In this document: one piece after another, positions 8,241 to 17,176 of the stretch
Position numbering within the stretch: the stretch's first letter is position 1
Layout of the letters: each line of letters starts with the position of its first letter
DNA from: Burkholderia singularis
GTDB taxonomy: Bacteria > Pseudomonadota > Gammaproteobacteria > Burkholderiales > Burkholderiaceae
Assembly: GCF_900176645.1 (NCBI RefSeq)
Contig: NZ_FXAN01000060.1
Coordinates: 1 to 49,656 of the forward strand
DNA length: 49,656 nt
Direction of reading: 5' to 3'
The notes under the pieces: generated by a model
The model's database searches: none
Told to the model about the DNA's origin: nothing
The model's input: the letters and a program-made list of their open reading frames with translations, nothing else
Position numbers and translations under genes: made by a program

Positions 8241-9422
8241 TCATCCGCGCTGGCCGGCCGGCTCGAGAATCGCGCGCGCAATCGTGTTGCGCTGGATCTC
8301 GCTCGTGCCCGTGACGATCCGGAACATCCTCAGCGTGCGGAACGCGCGCTCGACCGGATGGCCGCGCGTCACGCCGACGTTGCCGTGGATCTGCACCGCC
8401 TTATCCGCGACTTCGAAGCAACGCTCCGACACGAACAGCTTGCACGCGGCCGCCTTCATCTTCAGATCGGCGCCGGCGTCGGCAAGCGCCGCCGTCTGCG
8501 CGATCATGCTTTCGCACGCCCACAACGCCGACGCCATGTCGGCCAGCATGTGCTGAATCGCCTGAAAGCGCGCGATCGGGCCGCCGAACTGCTGCCGCGT
8601 GCGCGCATAGTCGAGCGCCGCGCGATACGTGAAGGCTGCGAGGCCAAGCATCGTCGGGCAATGCAGCAGACGATTGACGTTGATCCGCGACATCCCGAGC
8701 TTGAAGCCGTTGCCGACGCCGCCAAAAAGATTCGCGCGCGGCACGCGCACACGTTCGAAACGGATGTCGGCGTCGATGTGCTGCCCGGACATCGGCACGT
8801 ATTCGTGCGAAACCGTCACGCCGGGCAAATCCAGATCGACGAGCACCGCGCTGATCTGCGGCGGCGTCTCGCTCGCGTCGGTCACGCACATCACGATCGC
8901 GAAATCCGCGAACGGCGCGCCGCTGATGTAATGCTTCGCACCGTCGATCACCAGTTCGTCGCCGTCGACGACGGCAGCCGTCTTGATGCTCAGCGCATCG
9001 GAGCCGGAGTGCGGCTCGGTCAACGCGAAGCAAGTCGATTTCTCGCCGCGGATCACCGGCATGAAATAGCGTTCGAGCTGATCCGGCGTCGCGTACTTCA
9101 GCATGTTGCCCACGCGCGGCGGGCCGCCGAGATCGCCGAGCACGTGCGGCGCAAGCACCGCGCCGCTTGCGGCAAGGTCGGCCTTCAGCGCGCATTGCTC
9201 GAGAATCGACAAGCCTTTGCCACCGAGCGCGGCGGGCAGGCAGGCGGAATAAAAACCCAACTCGGCAGAACGCCGCCACACGCGCCGCAATGTCTCCTTC
9301 GGCCAGGGTGCCTCGGCGTCGAGCCCAAGCTCGCGCTCGAGCGGGATCAGCTCATTCGAAACGAAACTGCGAATGCCGTCGCGGACCGCGACGAATTCGG
9401 GATGCGTCAGATCATCGAACAT
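8241..9422 (-). CDS. Acyl-CoA dehydrogenase
   Basis: A 393-residue FAD-dependent acyl-CoA dehydrogenase of ordinary length. Landmarks are the flavin-binding segment CFALTEPHSGSDALSIKTAA in the middle domain, the GPIARFQAIQHMLADM helix of the C-terminal domain and the AVQIHGNVGVTRGHPVERAFRTLRMFRIVTGTSEIQRNTIAR ending, which covers FAD binding and subunit contact. The enzyme introduces the 2,3 double bond into an acyl-CoA and passes electrons to ETF. It lies 12 bp downstream of the acyl-CoA ligase gene, so the two are probably co-translated, and the racemase-like gene follows. The combination suggests a 2-methyl-branched acyl-CoA as substrate. Confidence 0.92.
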   Translation of the reverse strand: MFDDLTHPEFVAVRDGIRSFVSNELIPLERELGLDAEAPWPKETLRRVWRRSAELGFYSACLPAALGGKGLSILEQCALKADLAASGAVLAPHVLGDLGGPPRVGNMLKYATPDQLERYFMPVIRGEKSTCFALTEPHSGSDALSIKTAAVVDGDELVIDGAKHYISGAPFADFAIVMCVTDASETPPQISAVLVDLDLPGVTVSHEYVPMSGQHIDADIRFERVRVPRANLFGGVGNGFKLGMSRINVNRLLHCPTMLGLAAFTYRAALDYARTRQQFGGPIARFQAIQHMLADMASALWACESMIAQTAALADAGADLKMKAAACKLFVSERCFEVADKAVQIHGNVGVTRGHPVERAFRTLRMFRIVTGTSEIQRNTIARAILEPAGQRG

Positions 9423-9434
9423 CAGGCTTCCTCA

Positions 9435-11039
9435 TCAATTGACGCGACGCGCGACGCCTTGCCAGAAATGCTCGCGCACCAGCTTGCGCGCGATCTTGCC
9501 GCTCGGATTCTTCGGCAGATCGGCGACGAAATTCACCGAGCGCGGCAGCTTATAGTCGGCGAGGCTCGCGCGGCAATGGGCGATCAGCTCGTCGGCATGC
9601 AACGTCGCGCCCGACTTCAGCACCACCACCGCCTTCACCGATTCGCCCCACTTGTCGTCGGGCACGCCGACGACGCACGCCTCGAGCACGGCCGGATGCC
9701 GATACAGCGTCGCCTCGACTTCGGTCGGATAGACGTTGAAGCCGCCCGAGATGATCATGTCTTTCTTGCGATCGACGAGATACAGAAAACCCTCCTCGTC
9801 GACGCGCGCGAGATCGCCCGTATGCAGCCAGCCGTCGACGAGCACCTCGCGCGTCAGCTCCGGCTCGCCCCAATAGCCGTGAAACACGTCGTCGCCGCGA
9901 ATCACGATCTCGCCGATCGCATCGCCCTCGACTTCGCGGCCATGCTCGTCGACAACGCGCACCTCGCTCTCGCCATGCGGCCGGCCGCACGACGCGAGCC
10001 GCTCAGGACGCTTCAGGATCGCGTGTGCGTGATCGGCGATGCTCAGGCGCGTGACGCCAGACGTCGATTCGCTCGCGCCATAGCCTTGCGACAGAATCGG
10101 GCCGATCCGCGCCCATGCCTCCTCGATTCGCGCCGGCGCCATCGGCGCCGCGCCGTACGCGAGCGTTGCCAGGCTGCGCAGATCCGCATGCGCGAGGCTC
10201 GGCTCGTTGAGCAGCATGTTGATCATCGCGGGCACCATGAACGTATGCGTGATTCGCAGCCGCTCGACTTCGGCGAGAAAGTGCGCGGGCTCGAACGTGT
10301 CGAACAACACGAGTGTCGCGCCGCAGTACAGATAAGGCTGCATCAGCATCCCAGACGCGTGCGTGACGGGGCCGATCAGCGCAACGCGATCGCCCGGCCA
10401 CGCGGGGCGATCCATACCGAGCAACAGCTTGCGCAGCGACGCTAGACGATTGCCGTAGCTTTGCATCGCCGCCTTGATCTTGCCCGTCGAGCCCGACGAG
10501 AAATGCAGCACCGCGAGATCGTCCGGCCTGCAGACGACGTTCGGCGCCTGCGCGCTCGCCTGCTCGATCAGCGTTTCGTAGTCGAGGTAACCCGTCGTCG
10601 GTTCGCCGATCGCGATGAAGCGCTCGATCGACGCGCAGCCGCGCGTATCGGGTGCATAGCGCGTATAACCGGGCCCCGCGATCAGCGCGACGGGCGCGCA
10701 ACTTTCGATCACGTCCGAGGCCTCGGCCATCGTGAAGCGTGGGTTCAGCGCGGCCTTCACGAGGCCCGCCTTGTACAGCGCGCATTCGATCTCGACGAGT
10801 TCCGCGCAGTTGCGCGCCTGGACCGCGATCGCGCTGCCCTTCTTGAAGCCCAGGCCGAGCAGCGCATTCGCAAGCCGCGTCGATCGTTCGTCTAACTGTC
10901 GATAGCTGAGCGCGCGGTCACGATGAACGACAGCCGGCAAGTCGCCCCAATAGCGCGCAGCCCGTCGCAGGAAATAGGGAAAGCTCAATCGATTCTCCGT
11001 GGTTCGATCCGTTGCACCAGTCTGTATGATGGAAGGCAT
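9435..11039 (-). CDS. AMP-forming acyl-CoA ligase
   Basis: A 534-residue adenylate-forming ligase. The phosphate loop reads LHFSSGSTGKIKAA, the A5 motif YGASES, the A7/A8 region GWLHTGDLARVDEEGF followed by DRKKDMIISGGFNVYPTEVE, and the A10 lysine is in NPSGKIARK. It activates a carboxylic acid to the acyl-AMP and then the CoA thioester. ATG 11039 gives a normal N-terminus but lacks a strong ribosome site. It heads a minus-strand unit with the dehydrogenase, racemase and MFS genes and is divergent from a LysR gene with 49 bp between them. The side chain of the substrate cannot be read from the sequence. Confidence 0.9.
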   Translation of the reverse strand: MPSIIQTGATDRTTENRLSFPYFLRRAARYWGDLPAVVHRDRALSYRQLDERSTRLANALLGLGFKKGSAIAVQARNCAELVEIECALYKAGLVKAALNPRFTMAEASDVIESCAPVALIAGPGYTRYAPDTRGCASIERFIAIGEPTTGYLDYETLIEQASAQAPNVVCRPDDLAVLHFSSGSTGKIKAAMQSYGNRLASLRKLLLGMDRPAWPGDRVALIGPVTHASGMLMQPYLYCGATLVLFDTFEPAHFLAEVERLRITHTFMVPAMINMLLNEPSLAHADLRSLATLAYGAAPMAPARIEEAWARIGPILSQGYGASESTSGVTRLSIADHAHAILKRPERLASCGRPHGESEVRVVDEHGREVEGDAIGEIVIRGDDVFHGYWGEPELTREVLVDGWLHTGDLARVDEEGFLYLVDRKKDMIISGGFNVYPTEVEATLYRHPAVLEACVVGVPDDKWGESVKAVVVLKSGATLHADELIAHCRASLADYKLPRSVNFVADLPKNPSGKIARKLVREHFWQGVARRVN

Positions 11040-11056
11040 CACTACAATGCGAGATC

Positions 11057-11068
11057 GGCTATACAGCC
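11057..11068. promoter_or_regulatory. Candidate LysR operator between ligase operon and its regulator
   Basis: The 49-bp divergent region contains GGCTATACAGCC, a dyad with arms GGCTxTA/TAxAGCC, placed about 20 bases before each start codon. Its position and symmetry fit a LysR-type site that controls both genes. Confidence 0.4.
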
Positions 11069-11088
11069 ATAACCATTGGGAATGACAG

Positions 11089-11979
11089 ATGGAAACGCGC
11101 GACATCGACTATCTGCTTGCCGTCGAACGTCACGGCAGCATCGGCAAGGCAGCCGATGCGCTCGGGCTCAGCCAGCCGGCGCTGACGAAGGCGATTCAGC
11201 GGATCGAGGCACAGCTTGGCCTGACGCTGTTCGAGCGCACCGCGAGCGGCGTCATCGCGACGCCGGCGGGCACGCAATTCATCGTGCGGGCGCGGCGCAT
11301 CGCCCTCGAGTACGACGATGCGCTGAAGGAGGCACAGGCGATTCGCAGCGGCGAGCTGGGCATGGTGCGGATCGGCTATTCGCCGACCGTGCCGAACGCG
11401 CTCGTGCTCGGCGCGTGCCGCCGCTTGATCGGCGAACGGCCGGCCGCGAAACTGCGTCTGCGCAGACGTCTGGCGCACGACCTGTTCGATCTGCTCGCAG
11501 CCGGCGAACTCGATCTCGCGATCGCGCCGGAGCCTACGGACGACACCGAGGGCTTCGACGTCGCACCGCTTTTTCAGGACCGGCTGTTCGTACTCGCGGA
11601 TGCGGCGCATCCGCTGCATCGCAAGCGCGGCGTGACGCTCGAGGATCTTGTCGAGCAGGACTGGCTGCTGCCGGGACCGACGATTCCCGTGCGGCAGCGC
11701 ATCGACGACGCCTTCCGCCGGCGCGAGCTGCCGCTGCCGAAACTGCGCATCGAGACCGATTTCGGCAGCACGTCACTGTTTCGCCTGTTGCAAGGCACGC
11801 GCATTGTCGGCATCGGCGGCACCGAGGCGCTGAGCCTGCCGATCGACGCGGCCGCGCTCGATCTCGCACCGGGCGAACTCGAATTGCATCGGCACATCGG
11901 CGCGATCCATCGCAAGAGCGCCTATCTGTCGCCGCTGGCGCAGCGGATGATCGCGCTGCTTCAAGAAGGCACGCAATGA
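11089..11979 (+). CDS. LysR-family regulator of the acyl-CoA operon
   Basis: A 296-residue LysR-type regulator. The helix-turn-helix is at residues 4-60 (SIGKAADALGLSQPALTKAIQRIEAQLGLTLFER), followed by the linker helix and an effector-binding domain from about 90 (VRIGYSPTVPNALV). It is divergent from the acyl-CoA ligase gene, with overlapping control regions, so it probably activates that operon in response to the acid or its CoA ester. The domain structure is clear; the effector is not known. Confidence 0.9.
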   Translation: METRDIDYLLAVERHGSIGKAADALGLSQPALTKAIQRIEAQLGLTLFERTASGVIATPAGTQFIVRARRIALEYDDALKEAQAIRSGELGMVRIGYSPTVPNALVLGACRRLIGERPAAKLRLRRRLAHDLFDLLAAGELDLAIAPEPTDDTEGFDVAPLFQDRLFVLADAAHPLHRKRGVTLEDLVEQDWLLPGPTIPVRQRIDDAFRRRELPLPKLRIETDFGSTSLFRLLQGTRIVGIGGTEALSLPIDAAALDLAPGELELHRHIGAIHRKSAYLSPLAQRMIALLQEGTQ

Positions 11980-12351
11980 GCGTACAGCGTACCGCCGGCG
12001 CGGATTACCGATAAAAAGCCCGCGCATATCGTCTGCGGGCATCGAGCGCACTGCCTTCGTCGCGCGTCCGCCCATATGCGGCCAATGCCGCCAACCAGTG
12101 GCGCCGCGCCGCGTCGCTTCAACCCCGCGCGCCGTCCCGCGCACGCACGCGCGCATCGCCCACGCGCAACGTGAGGCGCGCGGCACACCGCGGCGATATC
12201 CCTACCACTGCCAAGGACTTCGATTGTTCGATTCCCGCGACAAATCAATTCGCGGCAATGCCATTTATCGTCGACGCAACTAGTCCTAAATTACAACCTG
12301 TCGCGCACCGCACCATTTCGAACGTGCGCATCGAATCGACAGGAGTGACAC
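11980..12351. other. Intergenic region with one hairpin
   Basis: No gene is supported in these 372 bases. A hairpin with arms GCCCGC (12018-12023) and GCGGGC (12035-12040) is flanked on its left by an A-rich run (12011-12017), so on the minus strand it would be followed by a U-run and could act as an intrinsic terminator in that direction. The last 60 bases contain an AT-richer stretch and the ribosome site of the next gene. Confidence 0.4.
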
Positions 12352-12654
12352 ATGAAACGCAGCCGTCTTCTCGCCATCGCCACCGTCGCGCTCGCCGTTA
12401 CCGCGCCGGCATTCGCCACGGATACCGTCACAGCTCACGCAGGCGATTACGTCAATGCAGCGCGGTACAACCAGGGCCCCCGCACACGCGCCGACGTGCG
12501 CGCCGAGCTAGAACAAGCGCAACGCGACGGCACGCTGGCCGCACTGCGCAAGTCGATGTCGTACGCGCCGCCCGGTGCGCCCGGTGTCGAACTCGCGCAA
12601 CGCGCGTACCGGCCCGATCCGAATGCGAATCAGCTCGCCGGCGCAGGCCGGTAA
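12352..12654 (+). CDS. Exported DUF4148 protein
   Basis: A 100-residue protein with a signal peptide (residues 1-22, cleavage after AFA) followed by the DUF4148 pattern RTRADVRAELEQAQRDGTLAALRKS, in which a short helix RADVRAELEQA is followed by a YxPPG-like segment (SYAPPGAPG). Small exported proteins with this domain are abundant in Burkholderia and their function is unknown. The ribosome site AGGAG precedes ATG 12352 by about 6 bases. A strong hairpin directly after the stop suggests a monocistronic unit. Confidence 0.85.
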   Translation: MKRSRLLAIATVALAVTAPAFATDTVTAHAGDYVNAARYNQGPRTRADVRAELEQAQRDGTLAALRKSMSYAPPGAPGVELAQRAYRPDPNANQLAGAGR

Positions 12655-12658
12655 ACGC

Positions 12659-12694
12659 ATGACGCCGCGCATCGAAACCGATACGCGGCGTCAT
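12659..12694 (+). terminator. Hairpin after the DUF4148 gene
   Basis: A perfect 11-bp stem (ATGACGCCGCG and CGCGGCGTCAT) with a 14-base loop begins 5 bases after the stop codon. It lacks a clear T-run, so it may stabilise the 3' end or terminate weakly. Confidence 0.5.
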
Positions 12695-12748
12695 GTCCAT
12701 TCAACATTCAATACAGTTCACCGCATTCGTCGCCGTCAGATCACCATC

Positions 12749-12841
12749 ATGAACGAACCGATCCCTTCACCGCTCGATCATTGGGACGACAACACGCCCG
12801 TCTGGAAGCCGTTCCGCTCGACCGCGCCCGCCGCCGATTGA
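12749..12841 (+). CDS. Possible 30-residue small protein
   Basis: An open frame for 30 residues (MNEPIPSPLDHWDDNTPVWK and ten more) with Trp and acidic residues in a composition that looks protein-like rather than random. There is no strong ribosome site and no recognised family. It lies between the DUF4148 hairpin and the end of the convergent nucleoside-permease-family gene. Conservation of the frame in other Burkholderia would decide it. Confidence 0.3.
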   Translation: MNEPIPSPLDHWDDNTPVWKPFRSTAPAAD

Positions 12842-12890
12842 TGCGCACCCATGCCGCACGCGAAGCACGCATCACTATGCGCGGCGAGCG

Positions 12891-13952
12891 TCAACGGGCC
12901 GGCACGCCGTTCTTCCAGTCGCCCCAGTGCTTGACGATGTCCTGCACGAGCGGATTGCCCGCGAGATACAGATTCTGGGTGGCAAGCGTGAAGCCGCCTT
13001 GATCCGCGTAGTTCAGCAGATTGTCGACGTCCGTCTGGCCTTGATACGGACGATCGAAATCCGAGCCGGTGCGCAGCACCGCGACGCGAGACGTGTCGAC
13101 GCGGCCCACGCTCTCCGCGCGCTTCAACGCCTCGAACGACGAGCTGTCCTCCTGCGCGGTCATGCAGTACACGCCTTTGTTATCGGTGAGGATCTTCGCC
13201 CACTGGTCGGCACGCTCGCCAAGCCGCGTGCCGGAGAACCACGTGTTACCGGACAGCGTGTCACAGCGCATCACCGCGGGCGGCTGGTTCGCGGGCGCGT
13301 AGTTGAACTTCGCGCGCGCCGCCTGCGCCTGCGTGCTGTCCGCGAGCGTCACGTTGCGCGATAGCGCGAAGGCGGCATCGGTCAGCTTGCCGTTCAGTTG
13401 GAACACTTCGGTGCGATAGTCGAGCGGCGGCTTGTCGTTCGGATTCTTCGTGTTGATGCCGAGATAGCCGGTGTTCCAATTCGGCGGAATGTCACGCGCA
13501 TCGATTTCCCACTGCAGGCTGAAATCGACCAGATACCTCGACCACGCCGCGGTACCGAGCGTGCCTTGCTTCGGGCTCACGCCCGCGATGCCCGAGATCA
13601 GGAAGTAGGTCTTGCGTAAATCGAAGCGGTTCGAGAACGTCAGCGCCATGATCGTCGACGCGGCGTTCGCATAGCCCATGCCCGTCGTGACGACGCACAC
13701 GTCGTCCTTGTTGCAGTGGACAGCCGGATAATCGGGCGACAGGCCGGCCACCTTGATGTCCTTCCACGGTCCGAGCTTGTCGAGCCACGCTTGCCCTTCA
13801 GGGCCGAACATCGTGACGATCATCACCTTCACTGGATGGCCGTGCGAGCCGGCATCGGCTAACGCGTCATCGCTGTCGTGCGCGACGGACGGCGCCGTCG
13901 CGCACGCGGCGAGCGAAAACACGGCCGCGGAAAGTATCGAGCGAGTCAACAT
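12891..13952 (-). CDS. Purine nucleoside permease (NUP) family lipoprotein
   Basis: A 353-residue protein of the purine nucleoside permease family (PF06516), a fold related to nucleoside phosphorylases. Landmarks are VMIVTMFGPEGQAWLDKLG after the signal, the VVTTGMGYANAASTIMAL segment with the phosphorylase-like Gly-rich turn, LISGIAGVSPKQGTLG and the C-terminal RTGSDFDRPYQGQ. The N-terminus ends in a lipobox LAAC (Cys17), so it is probably a lipid-anchored envelope protein. ATG 13952 is chosen from an AAGGA site about 7 bases upstream and the signal peptide. Fungal members transport purine nucleosides; bacterial ones have no membrane helices, so a periplasmic nucleoside-binding or phosphorylase role is more plausible here. 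Confidence 0.83.
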   Translation of the reverse strand: MLTRSILSAAVFSLAACATAPSVAHDSDDALADAGSHGHPVKVMIVTMFGPEGQAWLDKLGPWKDIKVAGLSPDYPAVHCNKDDVCVVTTGMGYANAASTIMALTFSNRFDLRKTYFLISGIAGVSPKQGTLGTAAWSRYLVDFSLQWEIDARDIPPNWNTGYLGINTKNPNDKPPLDYRTEVFQLNGKLTDAAFALSRNVTLADSTQAQAARAKFNYAPANQPPAVMRCDTLSGNTWFSGTRLGERADQWAKILTDNKGVYCMTAQEDSSSFEALKRAESVGRVDTSRVAVLRTGSDFDRPYQGQTDVDNLLNYADQGGFTLATQNLYLAGNPLVQDIVKHWGDWKNGVPAR

Positions 13953-14223
13953 GAGCGTTCCTTGATTTGAGTAAGTTGGATGAGAACGGAGTTCAGCAAC
14001 TGCGTGCGCAGTATAGGGCGTCAATATCGACACGTGAACGGCGCCGGGCGGCGCCAAGCCGTCAGTTAGCCACGACGGGCCGCGGCGATGGCTTGCGTCC
14101 TGTACATCGATGGCGTGCGCCATCCATATTCGAGACGGGATTCGCATGCCCCCGCCGCGCAACCGCCAGCGGCGGCACGATGCGCGCCGGCAGCACAAGC
14201 CCGTGCCGATTAAACCAGCGGCA

Positions 14224-15291
14224 TCATTGCACGTCGACGCGTGCCGGCCCGTCGATCACCTCGCCGATCACCGTGGCACGATCGAAACCGTCGTCGCCAA
14301 AGCACGCGAGCACGTCGTCGACCGCATCCGGCGCGCACGCGACGAGCAAGCCACCGGACGTCTGCGGATCGGTCAGCAACGCCTGCGCGACGGCGGGCAA
14401 GCCGTCGCCAAGCCGGATATCGCAGCCATAGGCCGCCCAGTTGCGTCCGGACGCGCCCGTGAACACGCCCGCCGCCGCGAATTGCTCGACGCCCGCGAGC
14501 CACGGCAGCGCACCGTAGCGCACGCGCGCGGTCAACCCCGCTCCGCGCGCAAGCTCGAGCGTATGGCCAAGCAAGCCAAAGCCCGTCACGTCGGTCAGCG
14601 CATGCACGCCTGGCAGCCCGGCGAGCGCCGTGCCGGGGCGGTTGAGCTTCGTCGTCGTCGCGATCATCTGCGCGTAGCCGTCGGCGTCGAGCTTGTCCTT
14701 CTTCAGCGCGGCCGACAGCACGCCGACGCCGAGCGGCTTGCCGAGCACGAGTACGTCGCCCGCACGCGCGGCCGCGTTGCGCTTCACACGCTGCGGATGC
14801 ACGACGCCAAGCGCCGCGAGCCCGTAAATCGGCTCGACCGAATCGATCGAGTGGCCGCCCGCGACCGGAATGCCCGCGTCCGCGCACACCGCCTCGCCCC
14901 CCTTCAGCACCTCGGCGATCGTCTCGTGCGGTAGCACGTTGACCGGCATGCCGACGAGCGCGAGCGCGAGAATCGGCTTGCCGCCCATCGCGTAGACGTC
15001 GGAGAGCGCATTGGTCGCGGCGATCCGGCCGAAATCGAACGGATCATCGACGATCGGCATGAAAAAATCGGTGGTTGCGACGATCGCCTGTTCGTCGTTC
15101 AAGCGATAGACGGCCGCGTCGTCGGACGTTTCAGTGCCGACGAGCAGATCGGGAAACAGCGCGGGCGGCGCATTGCGCTTCAGCAGCTCGGACAGCACGC
15201 CGGGCGCGATCTTGCAGCCGCAGCCGCCGCCGTGAGAGAGGCTCGTGAGGCGCGGCGCGGCGGCCATATCGGATCGGTTGGATTCGGTCAT
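14224..15291 (-). CDS. selD: Selenide, water dikinase
   Basis: A 355-residue SelD that makes selenophosphate from selenide and ATP for selenocysteine and 2-selenouridine synthesis. The catalytic motif is intact as GGGCGCK with Cys24 and Lys27, equivalent to E. coli Cys17 and Lys20. The ATP-binding segments TTDFFMPIVDDPFDFGRIAATNALSD and DVTGFGLLGH are present, as is the C-terminal DPQTSGGLL. The usual partners selA, selB and the tRNA selenouridine synthase are not next to it. It is followed on its left by non-coding sequence and preceded by an AT-rich promoter-like stretch at about 15318-15340. Confidence 0.95.
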   Translation of the reverse strand: MTESNRSDMAAAPRLTSLSHGGGCGCKIAPGVLSELLKRNAPPALFPDLLVGTETSDDAAVYRLNDEQAIVATTDFFMPIVDDPFDFGRIAATNALSDVYAMGGKPILALALVGMPVNVLPHETIAEVLKGGEAVCADAGIPVAGGHSIDSVEPIYGLAALGVVHPQRVKRNAAARAGDVLVLGKPLGVGVLSAALKKDKLDADGYAQMIATTTKLNRPGTALAGLPGVHALTDVTGFGLLGHTLELARGAGLTARVRYGALPWLAGVEQFAAAGVFTGASGRNWAAYGCDIRLGDGLPAVAQALLTDPQTSGGLLVACAPDAVDDVLACFGDDGFDRATVIGEVIDGPARVDVQ

Positions 15292-15495
15292 CGCGGAATT
15301 CGGGGATGGGCGGAACGTTGTATTATCGGCAATTTGGCGTCGGTCGTCTCGGTGCGGCAGCTTGCATGGCTGCGCCTCAAGCGCGCCGGCGACCGCGATA
15401 CCGGCGACGCGGCGACGGCTTTCGGCTTCCGACTGGCAGCTTGCGACTTCCCACTTCCAGCGGCAAACCCCGCGACGAACCTCCCCCCGCGAGCG

Positions 15496-17034
15496 TCACG
15501 CCGCCGTGCGCCCACGCCCGAGCACCGTCTCGTCGATCGCATACGACAGCGTATCGAACGCCCGCGCGATCTCGTCCTCCGGCACGCACGCATAACCGAG
15601 CAACAGTCCGGCAGCGGCGTGCCGCGCATTCGCGTAATAGCCTGACAGCGCGCGCACGACGATGTCGCGCTCAAGCGCCGCGCGCGCGAGCGCGCGATCG
15701 TCGGCGCGCCCGGGCAGACGCATCACGAGATGCAATCCGGCATCGCCGCCCACCGCGGGCAGCTCGTCGCCGTAGCGGCGCGCGAGCGCGTCGAGCAACG
15801 TCTGCCTGCGTTGCCCGTACAGCGTGCGCATCTTGCGGATATGCGAGACAAAATGGCCTTCGGCGATAAATTCGGCGAGCACCGCCTGTTGCAAAAGCTG
15901 CCCTTCGCGATACAGCTCGGCGCTCGCGGTGGCGAAGCTTTCCGCGAGCGGCTCCGGCACCACCAGATAGCCCACCCGCAGCCCCGGAAACAGGGTCTTG
16001 CTGAAGCTGCCGACGTAAATCACCTGCCCGGCCGTATCGAGCCCTTGCAGCGACGCGAGCGGGCGGCTGCCATACCGGAATTCGCTGTCGTAATCGTCCT
16101 CGATGATCCATGCGCGATGTTGGCGCGCGTACTCGAGCAGCATCCGCCGCCGCGCGAGACTCATCACCATCCCGAGCGGATACTGATGTGACGGCGTGAC
16201 GAGCATCAACTTCGGCGGCGCGGCGAAATCGTCGGCTGCGGGCGCGATGCCTTCGTCGTCGACAGGAATCGGCCGCGTGGTCAGTCCCGATACGTGCAGC
16301 ACGCTGCGCACGCCCCAGTAGCACGGGTCCTCGGTCCAAACCGCGTCGCCCGGATCGGTCAACAAGCGCGCCGCGAGATCGATTGACTGATGGATGCCGG
16401 TCGTCACGATGATCTGCGCAGGCGTGCAGCGCACCGAGCGCGACGTGCGCAGATAGTCGGCCAGCGCCTCGCGCAGCGCCGGCAGGCCGCCGCCCGGCGC
16501 GTAGGTCAGCAACTCGGGATGCAAACGCCGCCAATACTTGTTGTGCAGCCGGGTCCAAACGCGCGCCGGGAAGCGCGAGACGTCCGGCACGCCTGGCATG
16601 AACGCGCCGCCCTGCCGCTTCGACACGCCCGCGCCGCCGACGAGCCGCGCACCGCGCGCGGACAGCGAACGGGCGAATCCCGCGCCGCCGGTTTCGGCCC
16701 CGGCGGCGGCCGCGCCGGCCATGCCGGCAACGCCGGTCAGCGGCTCGCCGACGATCTCGTCGGGCGCGCTGTCCGCGACGAACGTACCGCGCCCCGTCGC
16801 CGACGTCACGTAGCCTTCGAGCACCAGCTGCTCGTAGACTTGCGTGACGGTGTTGCGCGCAATCCCAAGTTCGGCCGCGAGCAACCGCGAAGACGGCATG
16901 CGCGCGCCCGGCGGCAGTTCGCGGGTCAGGATCGCCTGCTGCAGCAGCCGGTGCAGTTGCCGATAAATCGGCGGCTGCGCGGCGCCGCGCACGAGACGCT
17001 GCGCGAGCCAGTCCGTCAGCACGCTCACCCGCAT
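15496..17034 (-). CDS. MocR-type GntR/aminotransferase regulator of gabTD
   Basis: A 512-residue MocR regulator. A GntR winged helix occupies about residues 20-85 (PIYRQLHRLLQQAILTRELPPG, then ELGIARNTVTQVYEQL), followed by a variable linker and a fold-type-I aminotransferase domain from about 150, with the PLP-lysine context VGSFSKTLFPGLRVGYLV. It is divergent from gabT with a 142-bp shared control region containing repeated GGCTC elements, the arrangement of GabR regulators that bind PLP and GABA and activate gabTD. ATG 17034 is preceded by AAAGGAG. The repeat nearest the gene covers this ribosome site, which suggests autoregulation. Confidence 0.9.
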   Translation of the reverse strand: MRVSVLTDWLAQRLVRGAAQPPIYRQLHRLLQQAILTRELPPGARMPSSRLLAAELGIARNTVTQVYEQLVLEGYVTSATGRGTFVADSAPDEIVGEPLTGVAGMAGAAAAGAETGGAGFARSLSARGARLVGGAGVSKRQGGAFMPGVPDVSRFPARVWTRLHNKYWRRLHPELLTYAPGGGLPALREALADYLRTSRSVRCTPAQIIVTTGIHQSIDLAARLLTDPGDAVWTEDPCYWGVRSVLHVSGLTTRPIPVDDEGIAPAADDFAAPPKLMLVTPSHQYPLGMVMSLARRRMLLEYARQHRAWIIEDDYDSEFRYGSRPLASLQGLDTAGQVIYVGSFSKTLFPGLRVGYLVVPEPLAESFATASAELYREGQLLQQAVLAEFIAEGHFVSHIRKMRTLYGQRRQTLLDALARRYGDELPAVGGDAGLHLVMRLPGRADDRALARAALERDIVVRALSGYYANARHAAAGLLLGYACVPEDEIARAFDTLSYAIDETVLGRGRTAA

Positions 17035-17036
17035 AA

Positions 17037-17095
17037 TTGGCTCCTTTAAATTTATCAAAATGGCTCTAATTTGCAGAGCCAAATTTGATTATAGT
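17037..17095. promoter_or_regulatory. Operator repeats in the mocR/gabT divergent region
   Basis: Three GGCTC elements are seen: TTGGCTCC at 17037-17044, and a perfect inverted pair TGGCTCT-N7-AGAGCCA at 17061-17081. Each is followed or preceded by AATTT-rich sequence. A -10-like TATAGT lies at 17090-17095 on the plus strand, toward gabT. The position of the inverted pair just upstream fits activation of gabT by the MocR protein. Confidence 0.55.
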
Positions 17096-17176
17096 CACTT
17101 CAACGCGCACGCTGGCAGGACGTGCCAGCCGCCGGCCGTCGCCGGCGACGTATTCCAGTCACCAGGAGAGACAACC

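Noticed and set aside
7911..10445. Plus-strand open frame of 844 codons across the acyl-CoA operon
   Set aside because: It is antisense to three well-supported enzyme genes and consists of Arg/His-rich sequence typical of high-GC shadow frames, with no ribosome site or motif.
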